Origin: Corynebacterium crudilactis
Lineage (GTDB): Bacteria > Actinomycetota > Actinomycetes > Mycobacteriales > Mycobacteriaceae
Direction: 5' to 3'
Assembly: GCF_001643015.1 (NCBI RefSeq)
Contig: NZ_CP015622.1
Span: forward strand, 757,358-821,357
Length of the DNA stretch: 64,000 nucleotides
Position numbers and translations under genes: made by a program. Positions 35,754-44,186 of this stretch are shown here, piece by piece; the stretch's first letter is position 1, and every line of letters starts with the position of its first letter. The notes beneath the pieces are model-generated. The model was not told the DNA's origin. It saw only the letters and a list, made by a program, of their open reading frames with translations, and did not search any database.

Positions 35754-38700
35754 GATTTCTCCTCGCCTCCTCTCTCAATATTTGGGGCAAGAGCATGCAC
35801 CGACTGAGCAACAGGCAGCGATCATCGGATCACAACCTGGTCCGCTTCTTGTTGTTGCGGGTGCCGGTGCGGGTAAAACTGAAACGATGGCTGCTCGTGT
35901 GGTGTGGCTTGTCGCAAACGGATTTGTGGCGCCCGATCAGGTGCTGGGCCTGACCTTTACCCGAAAAGCTGCGCAGCAGCTATCACAGCGTATCCGCCAA
36001 CGTTTGGAAACACTCGCTGGTGTGCCGAGGCTGAAAGATATTGATCCGACCGGAAAACTAGAGCACAATCTCCAAGCAATTACTCCCACAGTGTCCACCT
36101 ATGACTCTTATGCAGGCACCCTAATTAGAGAATACGGATTGCTGCTTCCTGTAGAGCCTTCTGCGCGATTGATTACGCAGACTGAGCTTTATCATATCGC
36201 CAGAAGCGTGGTGAACAATTACGAAGGAGAGCTCACCGCTACGCAAACTCCTGCGACAGTAACGGAATACCTGCTCAAATTGGTCTCCGAAATGGATAAT
36301 CACATGGTCAGTGCCGAGGATATCCGCGAGGAATCGGATCCGTTCATTCAGCTTTTCGACGAGCTCCCCAAGGGCAAGGGACAACGCGATAACCTCAATG
36401 CCGAAATGACAAAGTGGCGGGATACTCAGATCGCTCGTCTCCAGTACTTGCCACTTGTGCAGGCGTTGAAAGAGGAATTACATCATCAATCGGTGGTGAC
36501 TTTCGGTGAGCAGATGTCTAAGGCCGCGAAGCTTACATCGACGCATCCTCAAGTGGGCTATTCGCAAAGACGCAGGTTCCGCGTCGTGATGCTTGATGAG
36601 TACCAAGACACAAGCCACTCGCAGCGCGTGTTGTTGAGCAGTCTTTTTGGAGGGATCGATCCCGGATTAACAGTGAATGCTGTCGGCGATCCAATGCAAG
36701 CGATTTATGGATGGCGCGGAGCAACCGCTGCGAACTTGGAGAATTTTGTCGATGATTTCCCTCTCATTAACCTTGATGGCAAAACTCGTGCGCCGAAAAA
36801 TGAGCTGACCACAAGTTGGCGAAATCCGCCCGAGGTACTAACCCTTGCCAACGCCATCTCGCGCGAAGTACTTGGATCGCCAGATTCGCCGACCCGAACT
36901 GTGCAACCGCTGCAGCCTCGTGAAGGTGCCCCAACTGGAGAGGTTTCTCTTGGGTGGTTTGGTACAGCAGCTGAGGAACGTACCTTTGTCGCTGACACTA
37001 TGGAGAGGCATTGGAAAGCTCGTGAGGAAGCCGGGAAGTTTACTGCTGCGGTATTGGTGCGTAAGAAGCGACATTCTGCGCCGATGGCAGAAGAGCTGAC
37101 TAAGCGCGGTATTCCGGTAGAGATCGTCGGTTTATCCGGATTGTTGGATATTCCTGAGATTGCGGATCTGATTTCTCTAGCAACCATGCTGGTGCGGCCT
37201 CAGGATAATAGGGCTGCATTGCGTATTTTGGCGGGGCCTCATGTGGGGTTGAGCGTTGCGGATTTGGAGCGCTTGCAAAGACGTGCGCGAAATATTGCTG
37301 GCCGTGTGTCGAGAGGCCACCGTGATAGATATGAAGATCCGATGACTGAGTTGGATGCGATTATTGAAGAAGCTACTGCGATTGAACCTGAAGCTGTGGT
37401 TGGTTTGGCTGATGCGGTATCGGATTTGGGTGAAGGCGATCGCTTCAGTGAGGAGGGCTTGAGCCGTTTGAGACGATTGGCCGGTCAGTTGAGGTATTTG
37501 CGCAAATATAGTTTGGGCCGATCGGTGGCAGATATTTTTGCTGATATTGAGACGGTGTTTAATATCCGTACTGAGGTGTTGGCTCGGCAGAATCCTTATG
37601 ACGATGGTGCCGTGGGTACGGTGCATTTGGATAAATTCGCTGAAGAGGTGGCAAGCCATGGTGGTATTGGATTGCCGGAGCTCTTGGATTATTTTGAGCT
37701 CGCCAGAGAACAAGAGGAAGGACTGGAGCCAGGCGAGGTGACGGTGCGCAGCGATCGCGTCCAGATCTTGACTGTCCACAAGGCGAAGGGTTTGGAATGG
37801 GACATTGTGTCGGTGCTCCATGCCGATGCGTCGACTTATGATGCGAAGGCTTCGACGTGGCTGAAAAATGTCACGATGATCCCCTCGTCTCTTCGCGGCG
37901 ATGCGGGTACCGGTGCGCCAGAGTTGGATACCTCTGGGGCGGAGGATCGTAAAGCTCTAGAAGATGCTGGCAAGGAGTACACCAATGAGGTGCGCGAGGG
38001 ATTGAAAGAGGAGAACTCTCGGCTGTTTTATGTCGGCATCACCCGCAGCGAACGTGTGCTGATGGTTACCGGATCGGCGTTTGATGAAAGCGGCACCAAA
38101 GCAAAAGACCCCTATGGTCATTTGGAGATTTTGCGGGATAAAGCACCCGAGTCTGTTGTGGCGTGGTGGGAAGGTGAAGAGGGAGACGTCGAGAAGCAGA
38201 AACCTGCGGAAGGCATCTTCCCGCAGCTGAGCTCGGCAGACCGTTCCGGTGCGGATCTGGTGCGCGGCCCGCGCGCGGAAGCAAACAACGAGGGCGGGCT
38301 GGAAAGCCTGTGGGAAAAAGAGGTCAGCGCGCTTATCGACGAGCACCGCCGCCTGTCCAACCCCACCTTGGAGGTGGAAATTTCCCGCGAGCTCACCGCG
38401 ACTGATCTGGTGTCTATGAAAAACAACCCAGAACAATTCGCACGACGGATGCGTCGCCCGGTACCGTTTAAACCCAACACCTACGCAAAACGCGGAACGA
38501 TGTTCCACCAATGGCTCGAAGACCGCTTCGGAAAAACTGCGCTACTCGACGAATTTGAGCTCCCCGGCATCGACGAGGACTACTCAGACGATGCGTTCAT
38601 CGAACTCCGCGATGCGTTCTTAGGCTCCGATTGGGAAAACCGCACACCAGAATTTGTGGAGCACCCTTTTGAAGTCACCATCGGCGAACACGTGATCCGC

Positions 38701-38958
38701 GGAAGAATGGACGCCGTTTTCCGCACCGATGGCACCTGGATGGTCATCGACTGGAAAACCGGCCGCACCCCAACCGGGCCAGAAATGAACGCAGCGATCA
38801 TTCAGCTCGCCGTCTACCGACTCGCCTGGGCTAGGCTGCAAAACCTCAACCCCACAGAAGTACGTGCAGCTTTCCACTACGTCGCACACGACCACACCTT
38901 TGAGCCGACCGATCTGCCGACTCAAGAAGAACTGGCCCGGCTGCTGAGTCAGGAATAA
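35746..38958 (+). CDS. adnB: AdnB, helicase-nuclease subunit with intact motor
   Basis: Second AdnAB subunit and lead motor. 1070 residues. Motor motifs are complete: Walker A GAGAGKTETM near residue 43, DEYQDTS, the GDPMQAIYGWRGA motif, the VHKAKGLEWD motif and FYVGITRSE. The C-terminal nuclease has MVIDWKTGRTPTG and QLAVYRLAW. I see no Cys cluster matching that of AdnA. The start overlaps the adnA stop. The two genes will be made together and probably act in recombination and break repair. Confidence 0.93.
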   Translation: MPKISPRLLSQYLGQEHAPTEQQAAIIGSQPGPLLVVAGAGAGKTETMAARVVWLVANGFVAPDQVLGLTFTRKAAQQLSQRIRQRLETLAGVPRLKDIDPTGKLEHNLQAITPTVSTYDSYAGTLIREYGLLLPVEPSARLITQTELYHIARSVVNNYEGELTATQTPATVTEYLLKLVSEMDNHMVSAEDIREESDPFIQLFDELPKGKGQRDNLNAEMTKWRDTQIARLQYLPLVQALKEELHHQSVVTFGEQMSKAAKLTSTHPQVGYSQRRRFRVVMLDEYQDTSHSQRVLLSSLFGGIDPGLTVNAVGDPMQAIYGWRGATAANLENFVDDFPLINLDGKTRAPKNELTTSWRNPPEVLTLANAISREVLGSPDSPTRTVQPLQPREGAPTGEVSLGWFGTAAEERTFVADTMERHWKAREEAGKFTAAVLVRKKRHSAPMAEELTKRGIPVEIVGLSGLLDIPEIADLISLATMLVRPQDNRAALRILAGPHVGLSVADLERLQRRARNIAGRVSRGHRDRYEDPMTELDAIIEEATAIEPEAVVGLADAVSDLGEGDRFSEEGLSRLRRLAGQLRYLRKYSLGRSVADIFADIETVFNIRTEVLARQNPYDDGAVGTVHLDKFAEEVASHGGIGLPELLDYFELAREQEEGLEPGEVTVRSDRVQILTVHKAKGLEWDIVSVLHADASTYDAKASTWLKNVTMIPSSLRGDAGTGAPELDTSGAEDRKALEDAGKEYTNEVREGLKEENSRLFYVGITRSERVLMVTGSAFDESGTKAKDPYGHLEILRDKAPESVVAWWEGEEGDVEKQKPAEGIFPQLSSADRSGADLVRGPRAEANNEGGLESLWEKEVSALIDEHRRLSNPTLEVEISRELTATDLVSMKNNPEQFARRMRRPVPFKPNTYAKRGTMFHQWLEDRFGKTALLDEFELPGIDEDYSDDAFIELRDAFLGSDWENRTPEFVEHPFEVTIGEHVIRGRMDAVFRTDGTWMVIDWKTGRTPTGPEMNAAIIQLAVYRLAWARLQNLNPTEVRAAFHYVAHDHTFEPTDLPTQEELARLLSQE

Positions 38959-38997
38959 TGCGCCTATGATCAATCAAGAATGAAAGGACGGTGAACA

Positions 38998-40059
38998 ATG
39001 GGCCGAACGAAAAACGACGGCGAGCTAGCCGATCTGCCGGATCATGCACTCTTAAGCATCATTCGCATCCCGCAAGCCGCCAAAAAAAGTCCCTGGGCAC
39101 TGATCCTTCGACGAGTCATCTATGCGATGGTGTTGCTGATCTTAGTCACTTTGGTCGTCTATTTTGACCGCGATGGGTATTCCGAAGATCTCACCTTCAT
39201 CGATGCGATGTACTATTCCACCGTCTCATTGACCACGGTGGGCTACGGCGATATCACCCCAGTGACACAATCGGCCCGCCTCATCAACATCATCGTCCTC
39301 ACACCAGCACGCATCGGCTTCCTGATCTTGCTGGTCGGCACCACCTTGTCTGTGCTCACCGAAGAATCGCGCCGGGCACTGCAAATTCAACGTTGGAGAA
39401 AACGCATGCGCAACCACACCGTCGTTGTCGGATACGGCACAAAAGGGCGCTCCGCAGTCGCTGCACTGCTTGCCGATGGCGTGCCAGCCAATCAGATCGT
39501 TGTCATCGACACCGACCAAGTATCCCTCGATGCGGCCAACAACAGCGGACTTGTCACAGTGAAAGGCTCCGCCACAAAAGCAGATGTGTTGCGTCTCGCC
39601 GGTGTCGCCAGAGCGCGCGCTGTTGTAGTCGCACCAAACCTAGACGACACCGCAGTTCTGGTGACGCTTTCTGTCCGAGAAATCGCACCGCAAGCAATGA
39701 TCGTTGCCAGCGTCCGCGAATCAGAGAACCAACATCTACTGGAACAATCCGGTGCGGACTCGGTAGTTATTTCCTCCGAAACCGCAGGACGAATGCTCGG
39801 ACTCGCAACAGTTACTCCATCGGTTGTAGAGATGATGGAAGATCTGTTGTCCCCAGACGAAGGCTTCTCCGTTGCAGAACGCGCAGTCGGCGAAGACGAA
39901 ATCGGATCAAACCCCCGACACTTGGCAGATATCGTCTTGGGCGTTGTCCGCTCCGGTGAGCTCTACCGCATCGATTCCCCAGAAGCAGAAACCGTGGAAC
40001 CTGGCGATCGTCTGCTCTATGTCCGCCGAGTATTCAGCGAAGAGGTACAAGACAAATGA
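38998..40059 (+). CDS. cglK: potassium channel CglK, 2TM plus RCK domains
   Basis: 353 residues. Two membrane helices (about residues 38-57 and 94-120) flank the selectivity filter TTVGYGD. A cytosolic RCK part follows: RCK-N with VVVGYGTKGRSAV (NAD-type GxGxxG) and RCK-C ending in GDRLLYVRR. CglK is the known C. glutamicum K+ channel. An in-frame ATG at 39406, with GGAG 7 nt before it, could yield a free soluble RCK polypeptide. Its last bases overlap the next gene (ATGA). AAAGGA precedes the ATG. Confidence 0.93.
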   Translation: MGRTKNDGELADLPDHALLSIIRIPQAAKKSPWALILRRVIYAMVLLILVTLVVYFDRDGYSEDLTFIDAMYYSTVSLTTVGYGDITPVTQSARLINIIVLTPARIGFLILLVGTTLSVLTEESRRALQIQRWRKRMRNHTVVVGYGTKGRSAVAALLADGVPANQIVVIDTDQVSLDAANNSGLVTVKGSATKADVLRLAGVARARAVVVAPNLDDTAVLVTLSVREIAPQAMIVASVRESENQHLLEQSGADSVVISSETAGRMLGLATVTPSVVEMMEDLLSPDEGFSVAERAVGEDEIGSNPRHLADIVLGVVRSGELYRIDSPEAETVEPGDRLLYVRRVFSEEVQDK

Positions 40060-40772
40060 GAATTCTCCCTGTAGGCCCCAAAGACGAAATCGCAGTCAAC
40101 GGAGCAATCGTTTTTCTTCCCACGCACCACGGAGACGTCGTATCGGTTTCCTCAAACCTGGGCACAGTGCGAGTAACTCTTGAAGAGATCACTGCACTGG
40201 GCACACCAACAGCACCCAGAGATCTCAGCTCTAGAGAAGTAGATGCCTGTGTATCGTTGCTGAGGAACCGTGAGTTAGTGCGATTCGACCCCCTCGATGG
40301 CAGCGAATTGACCTATCACGAACACAGCGTTGCCTATGGGGCGAGCGGCAAGCCACTGTTCCCACGATTGGATCCAGCGGTGATCGGCATCGTGGAGCTC
40401 CGTGGGGCAGATCGTTTGCTTCTAGGTATGAACGCACAAAAACGCCAACGCTATTCACTCATCGCAGGATATGTCTCTCATGGCGAATCGCTCGAAGATG
40501 CCTTTGCCCGGGAAGTATTTGAGGAAGCAGCGCGCCGGGTTTCTGAGATTTCCTATGTGGCGTCTCAACCGTGGCCGATCTCTGGTTCTTTGATGCTTGG
40601 CATGCAAGGCTATACCGAAGATGAAACACCGCAAGGGGAAACCGATGGGGAACTCGCGGAGACGATTTGGGCCTCGCCACTAGACATTATCGATCGCAAA
40701 ATTCCGATCGCACCACCAGGATCAATCGCATACGACATGATTAATGCCTGGGCACGACATAAACAGAATTAA
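40056..40772 (+). CDS. nudC: NudC-like Nudix hydrolase lacking the zinc ribbon
   Basis: 238 residues related to NAD+ diphosphatase/NudC by context and by the FPRLDPAVIGIV strand. The Nudix box reads GYVSHGESLEDAFAREVFEEA, with REvfEE intact but the final G replaced by Ala. Two family hallmarks are missing: the four zinc cysteines before the Nudix domain are absent, and the NAD-specific SQPWPFP motif is SQPWPISG. Activity on NAD-capped RNA or NADH is therefore uncertain. It overlaps cglK by 4 bases and lies 14 nt before uvrD2, an order shared with mycobacteria. Confidence 0.85.
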   Translation: MRILPVGPKDEIAVNGAIVFLPTHHGDVVSVSSNLGTVRVTLEEITALGTPTAPRDLSSREVDACVSLLRNRELVRFDPLDGSELTYHEHSVAYGASGKPLFPRLDPAVIGIVELRGADRLLLGMNAQKRQRYSLIAGYVSHGESLEDAFAREVFEEAARRVSEISYVASQPWPISGSLMLGMQGYTEDETPQGETDGELAETIWASPLDIIDRKIPIAPPGSIAYDMINAWARHKQN

Positions 40773-40786
40773 GGGAGCTTTTCACA

Positions 40787-42823
40787 GTGATCAATTTGCA
40801 GGACCTCGATGAGGATCAACGCATCGCCGCAACTGCACCTCGCGGACCAGTGTGTATTCTCGCCGGAGCCGGCACGGGTAAAACTCGAACGATTACTTAT
40901 CGCATTGCACATCTGATTGATCAAGGTTTTGTGAGCCCGAACCGTGTGCTTGCGGTAACTTTTACATCTCGCGCAGCAGGTGAGATGCGACATCGCCTCA
41001 ATCTCATGGGTATCGGCGGAGTGCAAGCGCGAACATTCCACGCGGCAGCGAGAAAGCAGCTGTTGTATTTTTGGCCGCAGGTTGCCGGTAATCTGCCGTG
41101 GCGGTTATTGGATAATAAATTCCAGCTGGTTGGTCGAGCGGTGCGTGGTGCGCACTTGGAATCGCAAACGGAAAAAGTTCGAGATATTTTGAGTGAAATC
41201 GAATGGGCGAAAGCCTCGTTGATCACTCCCGAACAGTATCCAGCAAGCCTCGGTACGCGTACTCCGCCAGCTCCAGCGGAGAAAATCGCTGAGGTATATC
41301 AGCGATACGAAAACATGAAGACAACGCCTGAGGGGATGTTGTTGGATTTCGACGATCTGTTGCTTCATACAGCTGGTGCGTTGGAGAACTCTCCGGCGGT
41401 GGCTGAAGAATTTCGACAGCAGTATCGCAGCTTCGTGGTCGATGAGTACCAGGACGTCACACCACTGCAACAGCGAGTGTTGGACGCATGGCTGGGAGAG
41501 CGCAATGATCTAACCGTGGTTGGTGATGCCAATCAGACGATTTATTCCTTTACTGGTGCAACACCGGACTATCTACTCAATTTCTCGCGGAAATACCCGG
41601 AGGGAACCGTCGTTAAGCTGCAGCGCGATTACCGCTCCACGCCGCAGGTCACCGGATTGGCAAATACCGTCATTGGCCAGGCACGGGGGCGCGTAGCAGG
41701 CACACGCCTGGAGCTTGAAGGTATGCGTCCAACCGGCCCGGAGCCGGAGTTTCGCGCCTACGACGATGAACCCACCGAAGCACGCCAAGTTGCGGGCAGT
41801 ATTTTAACGCTGCTGAAAAAAGGCGTGCCGGCCTCCGAGATCGCTGTTCTCTACCGCATTAACGCGCAGTCAGCGGTTTTTGAGCAAGCGCTTGCCGACG
41901 CCGGGATCGTCTATCAAGTTCGAGGCGGCGAAGGGTTTTTCACCCGACCTGAAATTAGACAGGCCTTGAGTCAACTGATCCGCACCTCCCAACGAGACGT
42001 CGATGAAAGCGATCTGGTGCGTCTGACACAACGCACTTTGGTTCCCCTGGGATTAAGTTCTGAAGAACCAAGCGGTGCCCAAGAACGCGAACGCTGGCAA
42101 TCGTTGAACGCATTGGTCGATCTTGTGAAAGATTTGGTCAAAGCCACACCCGATCTAGATTTCACTGGCCTGCTGCTCAAACTGCGTGAGCGCCAAGAAG
42201 CAAAGCACCCGCCGACTGTAGAGGGTGTCACCTTAGCCTCATTGCATGCTGCGAAAGGCTTGGAATGGGATGCCGTATTTTTAGTCGGCTTGGTTGATTC
42301 CACCCTCCCCATCAGTCATGCGATCAAAACCGGCGATGACGCGATCGAAGAGGAACGTCGACTGTTTTATGTCGGTGTGACGCGTGCGCGTGAACACCTC
42401 CACTGCAGCTGGGCATTAGCTAGGCAAGAAGGCGGAAGGAAATCCCGGAAGAGAAGCCGCTTCTTAGATGGCATTGTCATCGATACGACTTCCGAGTCTG
42501 GGACTCCACGCAGCAATCGCCCGCGCAACTGCCGAGTATGCGGATCGGTGCTCTCAAGCGCTTCGGAGAAATCCGTCGGCCGATGTGATAGCTGTCCGAT
42601 CCAAGCGGAAGAGCATGTTTTCGAAGCATTGCGCACCTGGCGCAACGACACCGCGAAACGTGAAAACAAGGCTGCCTACATGGTGTTTAGCAACGCTACG
42701 TTGATGGCGATCGCTGAAATGAATCCCACCAACGAAAATGAGCTGCTGAGTGTGCCGGGCGTAGGACCGATGAAAATCGAGAATTATGGTGATGATGTGC
42801 TCGCTGTATTGGGCGCTCGTTAG
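40787..42823 (+). CDS. uvrD2: UvrD2-type ATP-dependent DNA helicase with zinc motif and HRDC
   Basis: 678 residues, SF1A helicase. Motifs are complete: GAGTGKTRT near residue 27, VVDEYQDVTPLQ, GDANQTIYSFTGA, LHAAKGLEWD and FYVGVTRAREH. A tetracysteine cluster CRVC...CDSC at about residues 580-604 and a C-terminal HRDC-like domain with LLSVPGVGPMKIE identify UvrD2, essential in mycobacteria, rather than UvrD1. GTG start with AAGGGAG about 10 nt upstream. It ends convergent with the cyclodehydratase-like gene with no gap. Confidence 0.94.
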   Translation: MINLQDLDEDQRIAATAPRGPVCILAGAGTGKTRTITYRIAHLIDQGFVSPNRVLAVTFTSRAAGEMRHRLNLMGIGGVQARTFHAAARKQLLYFWPQVAGNLPWRLLDNKFQLVGRAVRGAHLESQTEKVRDILSEIEWAKASLITPEQYPASLGTRTPPAPAEKIAEVYQRYENMKTTPEGMLLDFDDLLLHTAGALENSPAVAEEFRQQYRSFVVDEYQDVTPLQQRVLDAWLGERNDLTVVGDANQTIYSFTGATPDYLLNFSRKYPEGTVVKLQRDYRSTPQVTGLANTVIGQARGRVAGTRLELEGMRPTGPEPEFRAYDDEPTEARQVAGSILTLLKKGVPASEIAVLYRINAQSAVFEQALADAGIVYQVRGGEGFFTRPEIRQALSQLIRTSQRDVDESDLVRLTQRTLVPLGLSSEEPSGAQERERWQSLNALVDLVKDLVKATPDLDFTGLLLKLRERQEAKHPPTVEGVTLASLHAAKGLEWDAVFLVGLVDSTLPISHAIKTGDDAIEEERRLFYVGVTRAREHLHCSWALARQEGGRKSRKRSRFLDGIVIDTTSESGTPRSNRPRNCRVCGSVLSSASEKSVGRCDSCPIQAEEHVFEALRTWRNDTAKRENKAAYMVFSNATLMAIAEMNPTNENELLSVPGVGPMKIENYGDDVLAVLGAR

Positions 42824-43621
42824 TCACATCGGGTTCCAACACAACGGACATTTCGGGTGCACAGAAAATGTGTGCACCGAATTTGTCCGATCGTGCGGAT
42901 TAACTTCTTCCACTGAACCAGACAGCCAAGAATCGGCAGTGACCCATGCAACCAACCGAGCCGCGGTAGCCATCTCTGTGACAGGATCAGGAAAAGACGG
43001 ACCATTGGGTTGTTGATTCACGATCGCCAACCAATGCGGATCGATATCGCAACGGTGGAGATCGATGCACATGAGGCAAGGACCGACTCCATTACGGCGC
43101 CCCGGGCCAATGACACCTCGGCTATCAATGATTGAGGCACAAAGATATGTGGGCACTGCTTGATTGAGTAATGGTGCTAACCGTCGGGAATGTGCCAGGC
43201 GGTTCAGAATCAGTACATGTGAGGAGGGGAGTTCAAAAAATTCTCGGGCAGGTTCATTATTCATATGCGGGCGAGGAATAAAGCCAGAAGTTTCGAGAAG
43301 GAAGGCGGTGACGTCGACAAGTGAACCGTCCCCGAAGAGCAATACTTGCTCGCCTGCCGATTCGCGCACCACGCCAAATTCTAAAAGGTCTTCCAAAAGG
43401 CTCTGCGCAGCAGTCGGCGCAAGCCCCACAGAACCCAGATCGCGTACGACATCAACGATCGACCGTGCAGTGCGCAGATTACGCAGAATTGGCACCACCT
43501 GGGATGACAGTGCTGGGTCGATGTTTAACACCCCAGCGCGAGTGGCATCGACGCCAAATTGGATAGCTGAGTCTGGTCGAATGAGAACTTGAGCAGAGTT
43601 GGTTAAAGCGATTTGTGTCAT
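42824..43621 (-). CDS. orphan cyclodehydratase-like (ThiF/TOMM docking) protein
   Basis: 265 residues in the family annotated as bacteriocin-biosynthesis cyclodehydratase-like proteins (Rv3196-like). In TOMM systems such proteins bind the leader peptide and partner with a YcaO enzyme. Visible features: an N-terminal small domain, a long helical middle section, a GPCLMCIDLHR motif and a terminal CPLC, giving a likely CxxC...CxxC zinc site. No YcaO, precursor peptide or dehydrogenase lies nearby, so it is probably a repurposed core actinobacterial protein. Start: the ATG at 43621 (MTQIALTNS); the frame is open to 43732. Confidence 0.7.
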   Translation of the reverse strand: MTQIALTNSAQVLIRPDSAIQFGVDATRAGVLNIDPALSSQVVPILRNLRTARSIVDVVRDLGSVGLAPTAAQSLLEDLLEFGVVRESAGEQVLLFGDGSLVDVTAFLLETSGFIPRPHMNNEPAREFFELPSSHVLILNRLAHSRRLAPLLNQAVPTYLCASIIDSRGVIGPGRRNGVGPCLMCIDLHRCDIDPHWLAIVNQQPNGPSFPDPVTEMATAARLVAWVTADSWLSGSVEEVNPHDRTNSVHTFSVHPKCPLCWNPM

Positions 43622-43677
43622 CGAAAATTTCCCCCAAAACTTAAATCGACACCCCGATGCCACCATTTCAACACAGA

Positions 43678-43683
43678 TACAAT
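43678..43683 (+). promoter_or_regulatory. -10 element TACAAT for a leaderless peptidase transcript
   Basis: TACAAT ends 8 nt before the ATG at 43692, consistent with a leaderless start. No ribosome binding site is present. Confidence 0.5.
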
Positions 43684-43691
43684 CTTCTGTC

Positions 43692-44180
43692 ATGCAGGAA
43701 ATCGAAGTTATTCGTTCACAACGACGCACCAAGACAGTTCAAGCACGCATCGTGGATGGAAAAATTCAGGTAAGAATTCCCGCGAGGATGACCAAAGCAG
43801 AAGAAGCAAAAGTGGTGGGGGAGGTCGTTGCAAAACTGGAACGACGCACCCGATCGTCTGTCTCAAGTGATGCCGACCTGATGTCTCGGGCACATCGGCT
43901 GAACACGATGGTGCTGGAGGGCAAAGCACGGGTGGAAAATATTCGGTGGGTGAGTAATCAGAACAGTCGGTGGGGATCATGCACGGTGGTGACTGCGGAG
44001 ATTCGGATTTCGGATCGTTTAAAAAATGTGCCTGATTATGTGTTGGATTCGGTGTTGGTGCATGAGTTGGTACACACGTTTATTCCGGGGCATTCTGCGC
44101 AGTTTTGGGAGTGGGCAAACAAAACGCCCCTGGCAGAGAGGGCCAAGGGCTATTTGGAGGCGTATCAGCGGTGGGGCTGA
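43692..44180 (+). CDS. DUF45/YgjP-type metallopeptidase
   Basis: 162 residues. The zincin motif is intact: VLVHELVHTFIPGHSAQFW gives HExxH with a third His in GHS, and the WVSNQNSRWGSCT strand is the family hallmark. It is cytosolic, with a basic N-terminal domain. Members resemble SprT/WLM proteases and are thought to act on damaged protein complexes. I start it at the ATG at 43692, directly after a TACAAT -10 element; the open frame from 43599 is not supported. It is divergent from the cyclodehydratase-like gene. Confidence 0.85.
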   Translation: MQEIEVIRSQRRTKTVQARIVDGKIQVRIPARMTKAEEAKVVGEVVAKLERRTRSSVSSDADLMSRAHRLNTMVLEGKARVENIRWVSNQNSRWGSCTVVTAEIRISDRLKNVPDYVLDSVLVHELVHTFIPGHSAQFWEWANKTPLAERAKGYLEAYQRWG

Positions 44181-44186
44181 GCCGTC

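Noticed and set aside
39393..39959. 188-codon frame rich in Arg and Cys inside cglK
   Set aside because: Out-of-frame reading of cglK; composition typical of a shadow.
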